Below are positions 10,306-19,800 of a stretch of DNA of 64,000 nt, in pieces. Source of the stretch: Saprospiraceae bacterium (GTDB taxonomy: Bacteria > Bacteroidota > Bacteroidia > Chitinophagales > Saprospiraceae); the NCBI GenBank assembly GCA_016715245.1, contig JADKAS010000018.1:1-64000 (forward strand), read 5' to 3'. Numbering within the stretch: position 1 is the first letter of the stretch; each line of letters begins with the position of its first letter. The translations under genes were made by a program, and so were the position numbers. The notes below the pieces were generated by a model. That model saw only the letters and a list, made by a program, of their open reading frames with translations, did not search any database and was not told the DNA's origin.

Positions 10306-12591
10306 ATGAACAGAAACCAGTTAATTATCATTTTATTTGTGATGTTGCCCCTTCTGGGAAATGCCTCCATGTTTTGTCCACCGGATAAAAATATGTTGTG
10401 TTCTGACGACAGATACGATCTTGACAAACTGGGAAGGCCGATCGTTTTCGGGCCATCTTACGGACATCCTGTTCGTTTTGCGGACGATAATCAATTGAAC
10501 AGTTGTAATGTAGGCTACATCTACAGAAGGTGGTATGTAGATTACAACAATGATCAGATCTGGCAGAACACGGAACCTTTTTGTGTGCAGACATTACATT
10601 TCAGTTATGAAAATTATCCGATTTCGGTTCAGTTTCCTCAGGATAAAGTCTATTCCTGCAAAGATGATATAAAACTGGACAAACCGACCTGGGTTACCGG
10701 ACCGTGCAACGTCCTTGGCTACAGCTATACCGATATGGTTTTTGAAGTATCTCAGGATGCATGTTATAAAATTCAGAGAATGTTTAAGGTCATTGACTGG
10801 TGTGATTCGGATGGTGACGGAATTATGAATACATGGTTTCACACACAGACCATAAAGGTGATTGATCAGGATGCTCCTGTTATTCAACAATGTCAGTACA
10901 GAGAATATCATGTTGGCTCTGATTGTAAAGCGGAAATAAAATTGAGCAACCTGGCTGTTGATGATCAGGCTTGCGGCGCTCAGGACCTGGAATGGACCGT
11001 GTGGATTGACCTTTGGGCTGATGGCACCTTTGATGAAGAATACAGTAAATTAAAAACCGGGCCCTATTTTCTGGCACCTGTCTTAAACGGCGAAACCATT
11101 GAAGTAAATCTTCCAACCAGAATTGGAATCGGAAATCACAAAGTTCACTGGAGTGTGAAAGATGCTTGCGGAAATATAAAGTCTTGCCATTCAACCTTTA
11201 CCGTGGTGGATAAAAAGCCGCCTACACCTTATCTCAGAACATTACTGACAGCTGCCTTCGACGCCACAACCATGCCGTTGATGGTTCCGGCCAGGATATT
11301 TAATATCGGATCATTTGATAATTGTTCACCTAAACACAAATTGAAATATTCATTCTCAGAGGATGTTAATGACACCATCAGAGTGGTAAATTGCAGCAAT
11401 GCGGGATTTCAGTTTTACACTTTGTATGTTACGGATATGATGGGGAATCAGGAAGTTGTCGACGTTTATTTACTGGCATTTGACAACGGTTCCTGTAATG
11501 TATCTTCCACACTAATGGCTTCTATGACAGAAGGAAACGGAGCAGTAATAGCTGGAAGGATAACGGCATCAAGAGATAACATGAATTTTGAAGCGGGAAA
11601 TCCTGCAGACGGTGTGTATAGTTTTATCAATATTCCTTTGTATTCGGATTTTATCATTACACCAGAGTGTATGGAAGCGGAGGTGAATGAAGATCGGATT
11701 AATGTTCTCGACCTGATCAGGCTTCAGGAGTATATTCTTGGTAAAACCCCGTTAACCGGTTATGAATGGATTGCAGCGGATGTGGATGGTGACCGTTCCG
11801 TAAGAACCAAAGACCTTGTCCGATTAAGGAAAATTTTACTGACTGGTTTGTCAGAAATTGAAGAGCCATACAGAATTGTGTTTGAACCTGGGGAAATAAC
11901 ACAGGCTTCTTTGCCAAAAGTGAAAAGTTCTGCTTTAGTCACAGAATACGACGGTACTTTTGATTTTAAAGCAGTATTGATCGGTGATATTACGGAAGCC
12001 AATGCACTTTCCACAGAAAACAGGAATGCTTTTGTTCTTAAGGAAGAAATAACGGAAGAAGGGATAGATTTTTATTTAGCAGAGGATGTTGACAGTAAGG
12101 GATTCGAACTGGAAATTGGTTTTTCCTCCTCTGATGTAGTTATCAGTTCTGACGTTATTAATCTGAAGGCTGACCAGATGAATTTTGACGATAATTCAAA
12201 GGTAATGAGGGTTATCGTTACCGAAAAAAATAAATATTCAAAAGACCAACCTTTGTTTTCTTTGAAAAATGTTCATAAGGCAGAATACACATTTTTGTCT
12301 AAAAACGGCATCGTCAAAGAAAATGATGAATACAGTAAATTTGTGATTCAAAAAGCAGAAATTGCAGAAAATGAATTTCATGTGTATCCTAATCCACTGG
12401 TTGGCAACGAATTTACTTTGTCTTATGGTGTAACAGTAAACAATATGACAGATGAACTGGGACGTAAGGTTGGATTTTTACAATCCGGCAATAAAATTGT
12501 TCTTACCAGTGAATCCCTTTCGGGAATTCTATTCGTTTATTGTGAAAATCCTGAAGGCAATACTATAGTCAAAAAGGTCATTAAATTGTAA
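10306..12591 (+). CDS. T9SS-secreted dockerin-bearing surface protein
   Basis: A 761-residue exported protein with an N-terminal signal (MNRNQLIIILFVMLPLLGNA). Residues about 190-300 resemble HYR/Ig-like modules found in Saprospiria surface proteins (VIDQDAPVIQ, NHKVHWSVKDACGNIK). A dockerin type I pair lies near residues 458-515, with Asp-rich calcium loops (ADVDGDRSVRTKDLVRLRKI). The C-terminus from about residue 690 is a T9SS sorting domain (YPNPLVGNEFTLSYG, KKVIKL end). It is expressed from a box at 10270. It is related in layout to the 1460-residue protein at 16811, so the two may serve the same surface or cohesion role. Not an enzyme on visible evidence. Confidence 0.8.
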   Translation: MNRNQLIIILFVMLPLLGNASMFCPPDKNMLCSDDRYDLDKLGRPIVFGPSYGHPVRFADDNQLNSCNVGYIYRRWYVDYNNDQIWQNTEPFCVQTLHFSYENYPISVQFPQDKVYSCKDDIKLDKPTWVTGPCNVLGYSYTDMVFEVSQDACYKIQRMFKVIDWCDSDGDGIMNTWFHTQTIKVIDQDAPVIQQCQYREYHVGSDCKAEIKLSNLAVDDQACGAQDLEWTVWIDLWADGTFDEEYSKLKTGPYFLAPVLNGETIEVNLPTRIGIGNHKVHWSVKDACGNIKSCHSTFTVVDKKPPTPYLRTLLTAAFDATTMPLMVPARIFNIGSFDNCSPKHKLKYSFSEDVNDTIRVVNCSNAGFQFYTLYVTDMMGNQEVVDVYLLAFDNGSCNVSSTLMASMTEGNGAVIAGRITASRDNMNFEAGNPADGVYSFINIPLYSDFIITPECMEAEVNEDRINVLDLIRLQEYILGKTPLTGYEWIAADVDGDRSVRTKDLVRLRKILLTGLSEIEEPYRIVFEPGEITQASLPKVKSSALVTEYDGTFDFKAVLIGDITEANALSTENRNAFVLKEEITEEGIDFYLAEDVDSKGFELEIGFSSSDVVISSDVINLKADQMNFDDNSKVMRVIVTEKNKYSKDQPLFSLKNVHKAEYTFLSKNGIVKENDEYSKFVIQKAEIAENEFHVYPNPLVGNEFTLSYGVTVNNMTDELGRKVGFLQSGNKIVLTSESLSGILFVYCENPEGNTIVKKVIKL

Positions 12592-12650
12592 GATTTTTGT
12601 CTTCACAAGTATTTAACAGTTGATTATATATATATCATTTGAATATTTTA

Positions 12651-12658
12651 TATTTTTG
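12651..12658 (+). promoter_or_regulatory. TAnnTTTG promoter box for the 12702 gene
   Basis: TATTTTTG lies 43 bp before the ATG at 12702. The surrounding sequence is very AT-rich, so chance matches are possible. Confidence 0.35.
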
Positions 12659-12701
12659 TGTTTTATTATAGAAGTGTATCAAATAAAAGTAAAGACAAAA
12701 A

Positions 12702-14177
12702 ATGACAATATTTGAATTAGTAGGATATATAGGTATAGTAGCGTTGGTTCTTACTTTTTTAATGGGGTATTTTCTGAAAAATGTAAAGGCATACTGGGTG
12801 TCTTTTTTGCAGAATTTTTGCGGTATTTTATTTATCTTTTCAGGGTGGGTGAAAGCTATAGATCCTTTAGGCACAGCATTTAAAATGCAGCAGTACTTTG
12901 ATCAGTTTGAAGTGGTATTCAAAGATACCAATTTTTCATTTCTGGCACCTGTGTTTCCGGCTTTGAATCAGTATGCTACAGCCTTTTCGATGTTTATGAT
13001 AATATTTGAAATCGTGTTGGGAATCATGCTGGTTATCGGGGCCAAACCAAAATTTACTGCCTGGGCTTTTTTCCTGCTGGTTGTTTTTTTTACCATACTG
13101 ACGGGATTTACCTTTTTAACAGGTTACGTGCCTGAAGGAGTTAATTTCTTCAGTTTTGGCGATTGGGGACCTTATCAGGCTAAAAACATGAAAGTAACGG
13201 ATTGTGGTTGTTTCGGTGATTTTATCAAACTGGAGCCCAGGATTTCCTTTTTCAAAGATATTTTCCTGTTGATTCCTTCTGTACTTTTTCTGATGCATTA
13301 CCAAAAGTTTCATCAGTGGTTTTCTATTGGAACACATAAATTAGTAATTACCGCCTCCACTGTACTGCTTGGTTTGTATTGTTTTAATAATTTTTACTGG
13401 AATGAACCCCATATTGATTTCAGACCATTTGCCATAGGATCTGATATACGTGGTACAAAACTGAAGGAAACTGAAGCTCAATCCAAAGTACAGGTTACCG
13501 GATTTTTACTGAAAAATATTGAAAGTGGAAAGACGGTAGAATTGACGACAGCAGATTACATGAAAAACTTTGCCTCCTATCCGAAAGAAAAGTGGGAAAC
13601 TGTCGAACAAATAAAGTCTGAACCCAGCATAAAACCTACAAAAGTCAGTGAGTTTTTTCTTAAAAATTATGACAATCAGGAAGTGGAAAATCTATTACTT
13701 GAAGATACTGTCAACAGTATCGTAATCGTTTCTTACAAACCATATTTTACAACGCGTCCAGCGAAAAAAATGGTTCAGGACTCAGTTTTTTATATGGATA
13801 CTATAAAGATGAGTGACGGAACAACAAAAGCTGTACAAAGTCTGACAAGTGTCAACAACAGGGAAGTTGATTATGATGAAGTTATATGGGAAGAATCTTA
13901 CCTTGCCGCATATAAAAATGTAATTAAACCCTTTATCGATGAGGCGAAAAAGAATAAATGGAATGTTTATGTTATAACAGCCGGACTGAATAAAGATCAG
14001 GCTGCTGCTTTGCGGGTAAGCACCGATATTGAAGGATTATACCTGACCGCAGACGATATTCTTTTAAAAACCATCATGCGATCCAATCCCGGTATCATGC
14101 ATTGGAAAGACGGTAAAATCATCAACAAATGGCATTATAAAAAATTGCCGGATTTTAGTACTGTAGTAGGGAAATAG
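12702..14177 (+). CDS. DoxX-like / BT_3928-type membrane protein
   Basis: A 491-residue protein. The first 240 residues have several membrane helices with the pattern FCGILFIFSGWVKAIDPLG, characteristic of the DoxX/MauE-like BT_3928 family of Bacteroidota. A TDCGCFGDFIKLEP segment (adjacent cysteines) follows a helix, as in MauE-like relatives linked to thiol or quinone redox chemistry. The C-terminal half (about 270-491) is soluble and faces one side of the membrane, with a weak thioredoxin-like look (WNVYVITAG...LYLTADDILLKTIMRSNPGIMHWKDGKII) but no CxxC pair. Likely role: membrane redox or envelope function; substrate unknown. It is followed directly by a short tandem repeat. Confidence 0.75.
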   Translation: MTIFELVGYIGIVALVLTFLMGYFLKNVKAYWVSFLQNFCGILFIFSGWVKAIDPLGTAFKMQQYFDQFEVVFKDTNFSFLAPVFPALNQYATAFSMFMIIFEIVLGIMLVIGAKPKFTAWAFFLLVVFFTILTGFTFLTGYVPEGVNFFSFGDWGPYQAKNMKVTDCGCFGDFIKLEPRISFFKDIFLLIPSVLFLMHYQKFHQWFSIGTHKLVITASTVLLGLYCFNNFYWNEPHIDFRPFAIGSDIRGTKLKETEAQSKVQVTGFLLKNIESGKTVELTTADYMKNFASYPKEKWETVEQIKSEPSIKPTKVSEFFLKNYDNQEVENLLLEDTVNSIVIVSYKPYFTTRPAKKMVQDSVFYMDTIKMSDGTTKAVQSLTSVNNREVDYDEVIWEESYLAAYKNVIKPFIDEAKKNKWNVYVITAGLNKDQAAALRVSTDIEGLYLTADDILLKTIMRSNPGIMHWKDGKIINKWHYKKLPDFSTVVGK

Positions 14178-14186
14178 GTTTTTTAA

Positions 14187-14276
14187 GGTTTAAGGTTATA
14201 GGTTTAAGGTTATAGGTTTAAGGTTTAAGGTTATAGGTTTAAGGTTATAGGTTTAGGGTTTAAGGTTAATAGTTTA
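14187..14276. repeat. tandem repeat, 14-bp unit built from 7-mers
   Basis: Four exact copies of GGTTTAAGGTTATA (14187, 14201, 14222, 14236) are interleaved with single GGTTTAA/GGTTTAG heptamers and a degenerate end. It starts 10 bp after the stop of the DoxX-like gene and precedes a convergent gene. No spacers, so it is not a CRISPR. Likely a slippage-generated minisatellite. Confidence 0.9.
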
Positions 14277-14300
14277 ATTATCAGCCTTACTATCCATTAA

Positions 14301-14801
14301 TCACCTTCCTCTCAGACCTAATTCAATAACATTAAGGTTTTGGATTTTGTCCCAATGTATTTCAAAAGTCAGAATAGTTCGGACAACGTGAAAACCATAA
14401 TGGCCATATGCACCAGGGTTCATATGCAGAAGGTTATTTGTTTTGTCAGGAACAACTTTACAGATATGGGAATGTCCGCAGATATAGATATTGGGTTTTT
14501 CACTTTTAATGATGGAAGAAACTCTGGCGGTATATTTTCCGGGATACCCACCAATGTGGGTCATAAAAATTTTTAAACCTTCACAAAAAAATATTTCGTT
14601 GAGTCCATAAAGATATTTTACGGACTGATCGTCAATATTACCGTACACAGCACGGAAGACAGCCATTTCCCTGAATTTTTGAACAGATGTAAGGTCTCCG
14701 ATATCACCCGCATGCCATATTTCGTCTATACCACTGAGGTGGGGTAACATTTCTTCACCGTACCATGAGTGATTGTCAGAAATAAGGGCTATTTTTTTAA
14801 T
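14301..14801 (-). CDS. YfcE/MJ0936-type metallophosphoesterase
   Basis: Calcineurin-like phosphoesterase of the YfcE family. Seen motifs: ISDNHS at the N-terminus (position of the family D-x-H metal site), WHAGDIGD, YGNIDD (the GN[IC]D motif), and GHSHICKV near the C-terminus with a final metal-binding His. The first in-frame ATG is at 14750, but that would remove the essential N-terminal motif. The open frame extends upstream to an ATT codon at 14799-14801, directly before AAA AAA ATA GCC, so either a non-canonical start or a small indel in the A-run is present. About 165 residues is the family's usual size. It lies 70 bp downstream of lpdA and may be co-transcribed. Confidence 0.75.
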   Translation of the reverse strand: MKKIALISDNHSWYGEEMLPHLSGIDEIWHAGDIGDLTSVQKFREMAVFRAVYGNIDDQSVKYLYGLNEIFFCEGLKIFMTHIGGYPGKYTARVSSIIKSEKPNIYICGHSHICKVVPDKTNNLLHMNPGAYGHYGFHVVRTILTFEIHWDKIQNLNVIELGLRGR

Positions 14802-14872
14802 GGCGCCAAAATTTAGGATGTCAAAACAAAAGATAAACCCTAAAACCCAAAACGAACGGGTTCTTTTTATTT

Positions 14873-16270
14873 TTACAAATGGATGACCTCGCCATAGGCA
14901 ACTGCTGTAGCTTCCATGACCGCCTCACTCATAGTCGGGTGTGGGTGTACAGCTTTGAGAATTTCATGACCTGTGGTTTCCAGTTTTTTGGCGACAACCA
15001 GTTCTGCTATCATTTCAGTGACATTGGCACCAATCATGTGACAACCTAAAAGTTCTCCGTATTTGGCATCGTAAATTACTTTTACAAAACCTTCTTTGTT
15101 TCCTGAAGCGCTGGCTTTACCGGAAGCGGAAAAAGGAAATTTACCAACTTTGAGCTCATAACCGGCATCTTTGGCAGCCTGTTCTGTATAACCGACACTG
15201 GCTACTTCCGGCCAGCAATAAGTACATCCCGGTATATTGTTGTAGTCGATGGCTTCAGGATGATGGCCTGCAATTTTTTCAACACAGGTGATTCCTTCCG
15301 CACTGGCGACATGGGCGAGGGCCTGTGTCGGAATGACATCTCCGATGGCATAAATGCCTGCCACGTTAGTTCGGTAGTATTCATCCGTTTTAATAAATCC
15401 TCTGTCCATTTCTATACCCAGCGCTTCCAGGCCTATATCTTCCACATTTGGACTTACGCCGGCAGCCGAAAGGACAAGGTCACATTCAATAATCTGTTCG
15501 CTGTTGTCTTTTCTGCTTTTGACGGTGACTCTACAAACTTTACCTGAGGTGTCTACTTTTTCCACAGCAGCATTGGCTATGATGTCCATACCTGCTTTTT
15601 TATAGATTTTCATAAGTTCCTTTGAGATTTCTGCATCCTCCCTCGGCAATAATCCTTGTTCCATATATTCGATGACAGTAACCTTGGTACCTATGGTATG
15701 ATAAAAATAAGCAAATTCAACACCTATGGCACCAGCACCGACAACCACCATAGATTTAGGTTGTGTGGGCAGCGTCATCGCTTCCCTGTAACCAATTATT
15801 TTTGATCCGTCGATGGGGAGGTTGGGCAATTGGCGCGCTCTTCCACCGGTAGCAATGATAATATGTTCTGCTGCATATTCAGCTTTATTACCTTCTTTAT
15901 CGGTGACAACCACTTTTTTACCTCGAGCCAGTTTTCCCGTTCCTTCGATGACGGTGATTTTATTTTTTTTCATAAGAAACTGAACCCCTTTGCTCATGCC
16001 ATCTGCCACACCACGGCTCCGTTTTATCATATGGTCAAAATTTGCCTCCGGTTTCCCGATAGTGATACCATAATCACCTGCATGATGGATATAGTCAAAT
16101 ACCTGCGCACTCTTTAAAAGCGCTTTGGTCGGAATACAACCCCAGTTAAGGCAAACACCACCTAAATTTTCTTTTTCTACGATGGCTACTTTTAAGCCCA
16201 GTTGTGAAGCTCTGATGGCAGCAACATATCCACCCGGACCACTGCCTATGACGATAAGATCAAAATTCAT
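14873..16270 (-). CDS. lpdA: dihydrolipoyl dehydrogenase
   Basis: E3 component of 2-oxoacid dehydrogenase and glycine-cleavage complexes; it reoxidises protein-bound dihydrolipoamide with NAD+ in the cytoplasm. The 465 residues match the family. FAD-binding GSGPGG is at residues 9-14; the redox disulfide motif GGVCLNWGCIPTK puts the cysteines at 40 and 45; an NAD-binding GAGAIG lies mid-protein; the second FAD motif YAIGDV is present; and the C-terminal HPHPTMSE holds the catalytic His-Glu dyad. No other complex subunit is adjacent. A TACCTTTG box at 16300-16307 precedes it. Confidence 0.95.
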   Translation of the reverse strand: MNFDLIVIGSGPGGYVAAIRASQLGLKVAIVEKENLGGVCLNWGCIPTKALLKSAQVFDYIHHAGDYGITIGKPEANFDHMIKRSRGVADGMSKGVQFLMKKNKITVIEGTGKLARGKKVVVTDKEGNKAEYAAEHIIIATGGRARQLPNLPIDGSKIIGYREAMTLPTQPKSMVVVGAGAIGVEFAYFYHTIGTKVTVIEYMEQGLLPREDAEISKELMKIYKKAGMDIIANAAVEKVDTSGKVCRVTVKSRKDNSEQIIECDLVLSAAGVSPNVEDIGLEALGIEMDRGFIKTDEYYRTNVAGIYAIGDVIPTQALAHVASAEGITCVEKIAGHHPEAIDYNNIPGCTYCWPEVASVGYTEQAAKDAGYELKVGKFPFSASGKASASGNKEGFVKVIYDAKYGELLGCHMIGANVTEMIAELVVAKKLETTGHEILKAVHPHPTMSEAVMEATAVAYGEVIHL

Positions 16271-16299
16271 TTGTATAGTATAATTTTAAAATTCGAGGG

Positions 16300-16307
16300 C
16301 AAAGGTA
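16300..16307 (-). promoter_or_regulatory. TAnnTTTG promoter box for lpdA
   Basis: TACCTTTG on the minus strand, 29 bp before the lpdA ATG, matching the Bacteroidota -7 element. Confidence 0.6.
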
Positions 16308-16810
16308 GGGAATAATTTGTAAATGTTGATGGTCAAAATGATTATCCAGGCGATAAGGAAAAAAAAGATGTAATATAATTTTTAAGGCGAATCCTGTATT
16401 GTAATGATGTATTTTGAAGAGGGAAATGGTTAATATATTATTTGATGGTATTGAATAATAATTAATCAAATATCATAATTCATGATGACGCCGCTAAAAA
16501 TTGATTTAATAATTGATAATATTTACTATACATATTATACTAAATTATAATACAATAACATATTATAAAAAAAATATATGAAAAATAACCTATAAATTAA
16601 TACTTTACATATTATATATTATTTACATTTGTGACGAAAACCGATTATCCAACCATAGTAGATCCTAAAATTCTTCATTGATATAATTGTATATATAATA
16701 TATAATTGTAATATGTGAAGTTTGTGAATTGTTTTTATTAACCTGGGCTCTGAGATACATTTTGTATTCATGGGCATATACATTTTTTAAAACTTTAAAA
16801 GGATCTTGTA
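16308..16810. other. long AT-rich intergenic region with a candidate promoter
   Basis: About 500 bp between divergent lpdA and the 1460-residue secreted protein. It is extremely AT-rich with TATATA runs, and no coding frame is convincing. TACATTTG at 16624-16631 on the plus strand fits the -7 consensus; if used, the gene at 16811 has a leader of roughly 170 nt. Confidence 0.4.
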
Positions 16811-19800
16811 ATGAAAACTCATTTGTTTATCAGGGAGGTAACCGGTAGAATGTTATTCCTGCTGTTTCTTCTTTTTTTTATTAACACTTTTTCCGTTGCT
16901 CAGGAATGTGCGTGTAATTCCGGAGTAAATGTTGCTGTCGGTGGCAATGGTTCTGCAACGGTAACTGCCGCAATGATGCTGGCAAGCAACAATACCTGTG
17001 GGGGAACACACACCGTCACCGTAATGAAAACGACCAATGGATTGCCGATTGCCGGTAGCCCTAATGTCAATTGTACCCATGTCGGACAAACGCTTTACGC
17101 CAAAGTCACCAATGGTACTAATTCCTGTTGGGGTACCATTGTTATTATGGACGAAATGATTCCGGTAATAACCCCTCCTGTCGGTATTTTAAATCGTACC
17201 TGTGTTGAGATGCTTTCTTTTGTACCCACAGTGGTTGACAATTGTCCGGGATCAACAGTTAGTATTGTGAATGAAACCACTACGGTCAATACTTGTGCCA
17301 ATGGATTAGCTCCTAATGTGCTAAAAAGAATTACCAGAACCTATCAGGCTACGGATAAATCAAACAATAAATCAACATTGGTTACCTTTATTTTCGATGT
17401 GACGATTATAGCCGACCTTAATGATATTGATATGCCATTGAATCTGAAAAAATCAGATGGCACAAACCTGGAATGTTTGGGAAACTGGGCAAAAATTCCG
17501 GTCGGACAACCATTTGCAGGTCATCCCTCTCCGTTGGATATCGGCAGCAAGTTTGGGACAGGTGTTCCTAGCCTTGATGGTTCCGATTTATATCCTTCCT
17601 CTATCGAACACTGTAAACTTTTTGTAACGTTTACGGATATTGAACTACCTGCACATAAATGTGTGACAAAAATTATCAGAAGATGGGAAGTTTATGAAGA
17701 ATCATGTCTCTTCAGGACAATTCCTCATTACGACCAATTAATAGAAATTGCTGATACAGAAACACCTGTGATAGACGGTCTTGCAGATATGACGGTGTCT
17801 ACATCAAATCACGCCTGCGAAGCTTCTTTCAAATTGCCTTCCATTGTAGTTGAGGACAATTGTTCACTACTTTCTCAGATAGAAGTTGATGTGACCTATC
17901 CCGGTGGTTTTAATAATAATACAAATGGAGGAAATGCTGTATTACCTGTTGGTGATCACATTGTGACCTATACAGCTTACGACTGGTGCGGAAACAGCAG
18001 TTCCATAAACATGATTGTAACGGTTTCAGACAATACTTCTCCGGTCAGTATTTGTGATGAATTTACCACGGTGGCACTTGCCAATGAAGGGGTAGCTCAT
18101 ATACCGGCTTTTGTACTTGACGACGGTAGTTACGACGAATGTTCTGCTGTTACAATGGTAGCCAGAAGAATGAACAATACACGATGTACTCCATGTGAAA
18201 CACCTGAATTTCCGGATTTTCACTATATGGGAGAATACGGAACCGGAGCTGACAAACATTATTATTATTTATCAAAACATACCGCTACCCCTGAGATAGC
18301 CTTCAAAAATGCGAAAGCCTTAGGTGGAAATGTAGTTACCATTGAAACGGCAGGAGAAGATACCTGGTTGTGGAATAGATTTCTTGCTCTGGTGAAGCCT
18401 GTGGCTCCGGACTGGATTGACATTATTATTGGGTTGAGTGACCTTGACAGAGATGGTAAATATACCTGGCAAAGTGGGTCAACTTCTCCGTACAGAAAGT
18501 GGGCAGGGGGTAGTCCTGCCAATACACCTTATGTAGTAAAATATCACAGTAATAATGGAGATTGGTTTGGTTACTCTGCTGACTTAACAGCCAAATATGT
18601 GGTAGAAATCACGGATCCTTGTTCGTGGAGTTCACACGTAAAATTCTGTTGTGCAGACCTCGCCAATGATCAGATGGTAGCCTTCAGAACTATTGATAAA
18701 GCAGGTAATTTCAACGATTGTATGGTCAGTGTAAAGGTTCAGGATAAAATCGGACCTACCATTACTTGTCCGGATGATATGACGGTTGATTGTGATTTTT
18801 CTTTCAATATGGAAGATTTGGTTACCCCTTTTGGTTGGCCTGAAGCTGACGATAATTGTGAGGAGCTTACCATTGAAGAAGTAGAGGTTACCAATACCAT
18901 GAATGCCTGCCGAATCGGATCTATCCGAAGAGATTTTGAGGTTACGGATTTGGGAGGCAGAAAAGCAACTTGTTTTCAAACCATTACTTTTGAAGAAACA
19001 GTTCCTTTTGTAGGTGCCAATATCGACTGGCCTGATGATTACATGAATCTTGAAGGTTGTGCTGATCCAAAAAATCCTGCATTTTCAGCAGATGTTTTGG
19101 GAAGACCTACATTTGGAGATGGGGCTTGCGCCTTGGTAGGTGCCGATTTTGAAGATAAAGTTTTTTCCTTCAATAATGGAAATGGTCCGGCCTGCTTTAA
19201 AATTTTGAGATACTGGACTGTGATTGACTGGTGTCAAACCACTACATCCCCTTCAGGAACAACCTATAAAACATGGACACACACACAAACAATTGTGGTA
19301 AACGACAATGAAAGTCCTGTCATAGAAGATTTCGATAGTGAAATTTCAGTATGTACCTATGATCCTGACTGCGAAGAAGGCCACATAGACCTGATTGCGG
19401 TTGCCTCAGATAATTGTACAAAATTACTTGCCAACTCCTACAAAATAGACGCCTTCAATAATGGTTCTTTTGATATTGCGCCTGTAAATAGTGTTGGTGA
19501 AACGATTGATGCTTCCGGTATTTATCCGATTGGAACCCATAAAATTGTATATACTTTTGAAGATAAATGCGGCAATCTTACTACGGCAGAACAATTGTTT
19601 ACAGTAGTTAACTGCAAAGCGCCAACCCCGGTTTGCCACAATGGACTCTCAGTAAACCTTACACCAATGGACCTCAACAGTGACGGAAGGATTGATGTAG
19701 GTATGGCAACGGTGGACATTAGTTTGTTTGACAAAGGTAGCAGTCATATCTGCGGAACGTACGATCTGATCTTTTCTTATGAAGAAATCACCCTGGATAG

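Noticed and set aside
14187..14276. CRISPR or telomere-like element
   Set aside because: No spacers; heptamers are imperfect and internal to the chromosome, beside ordinary genes.
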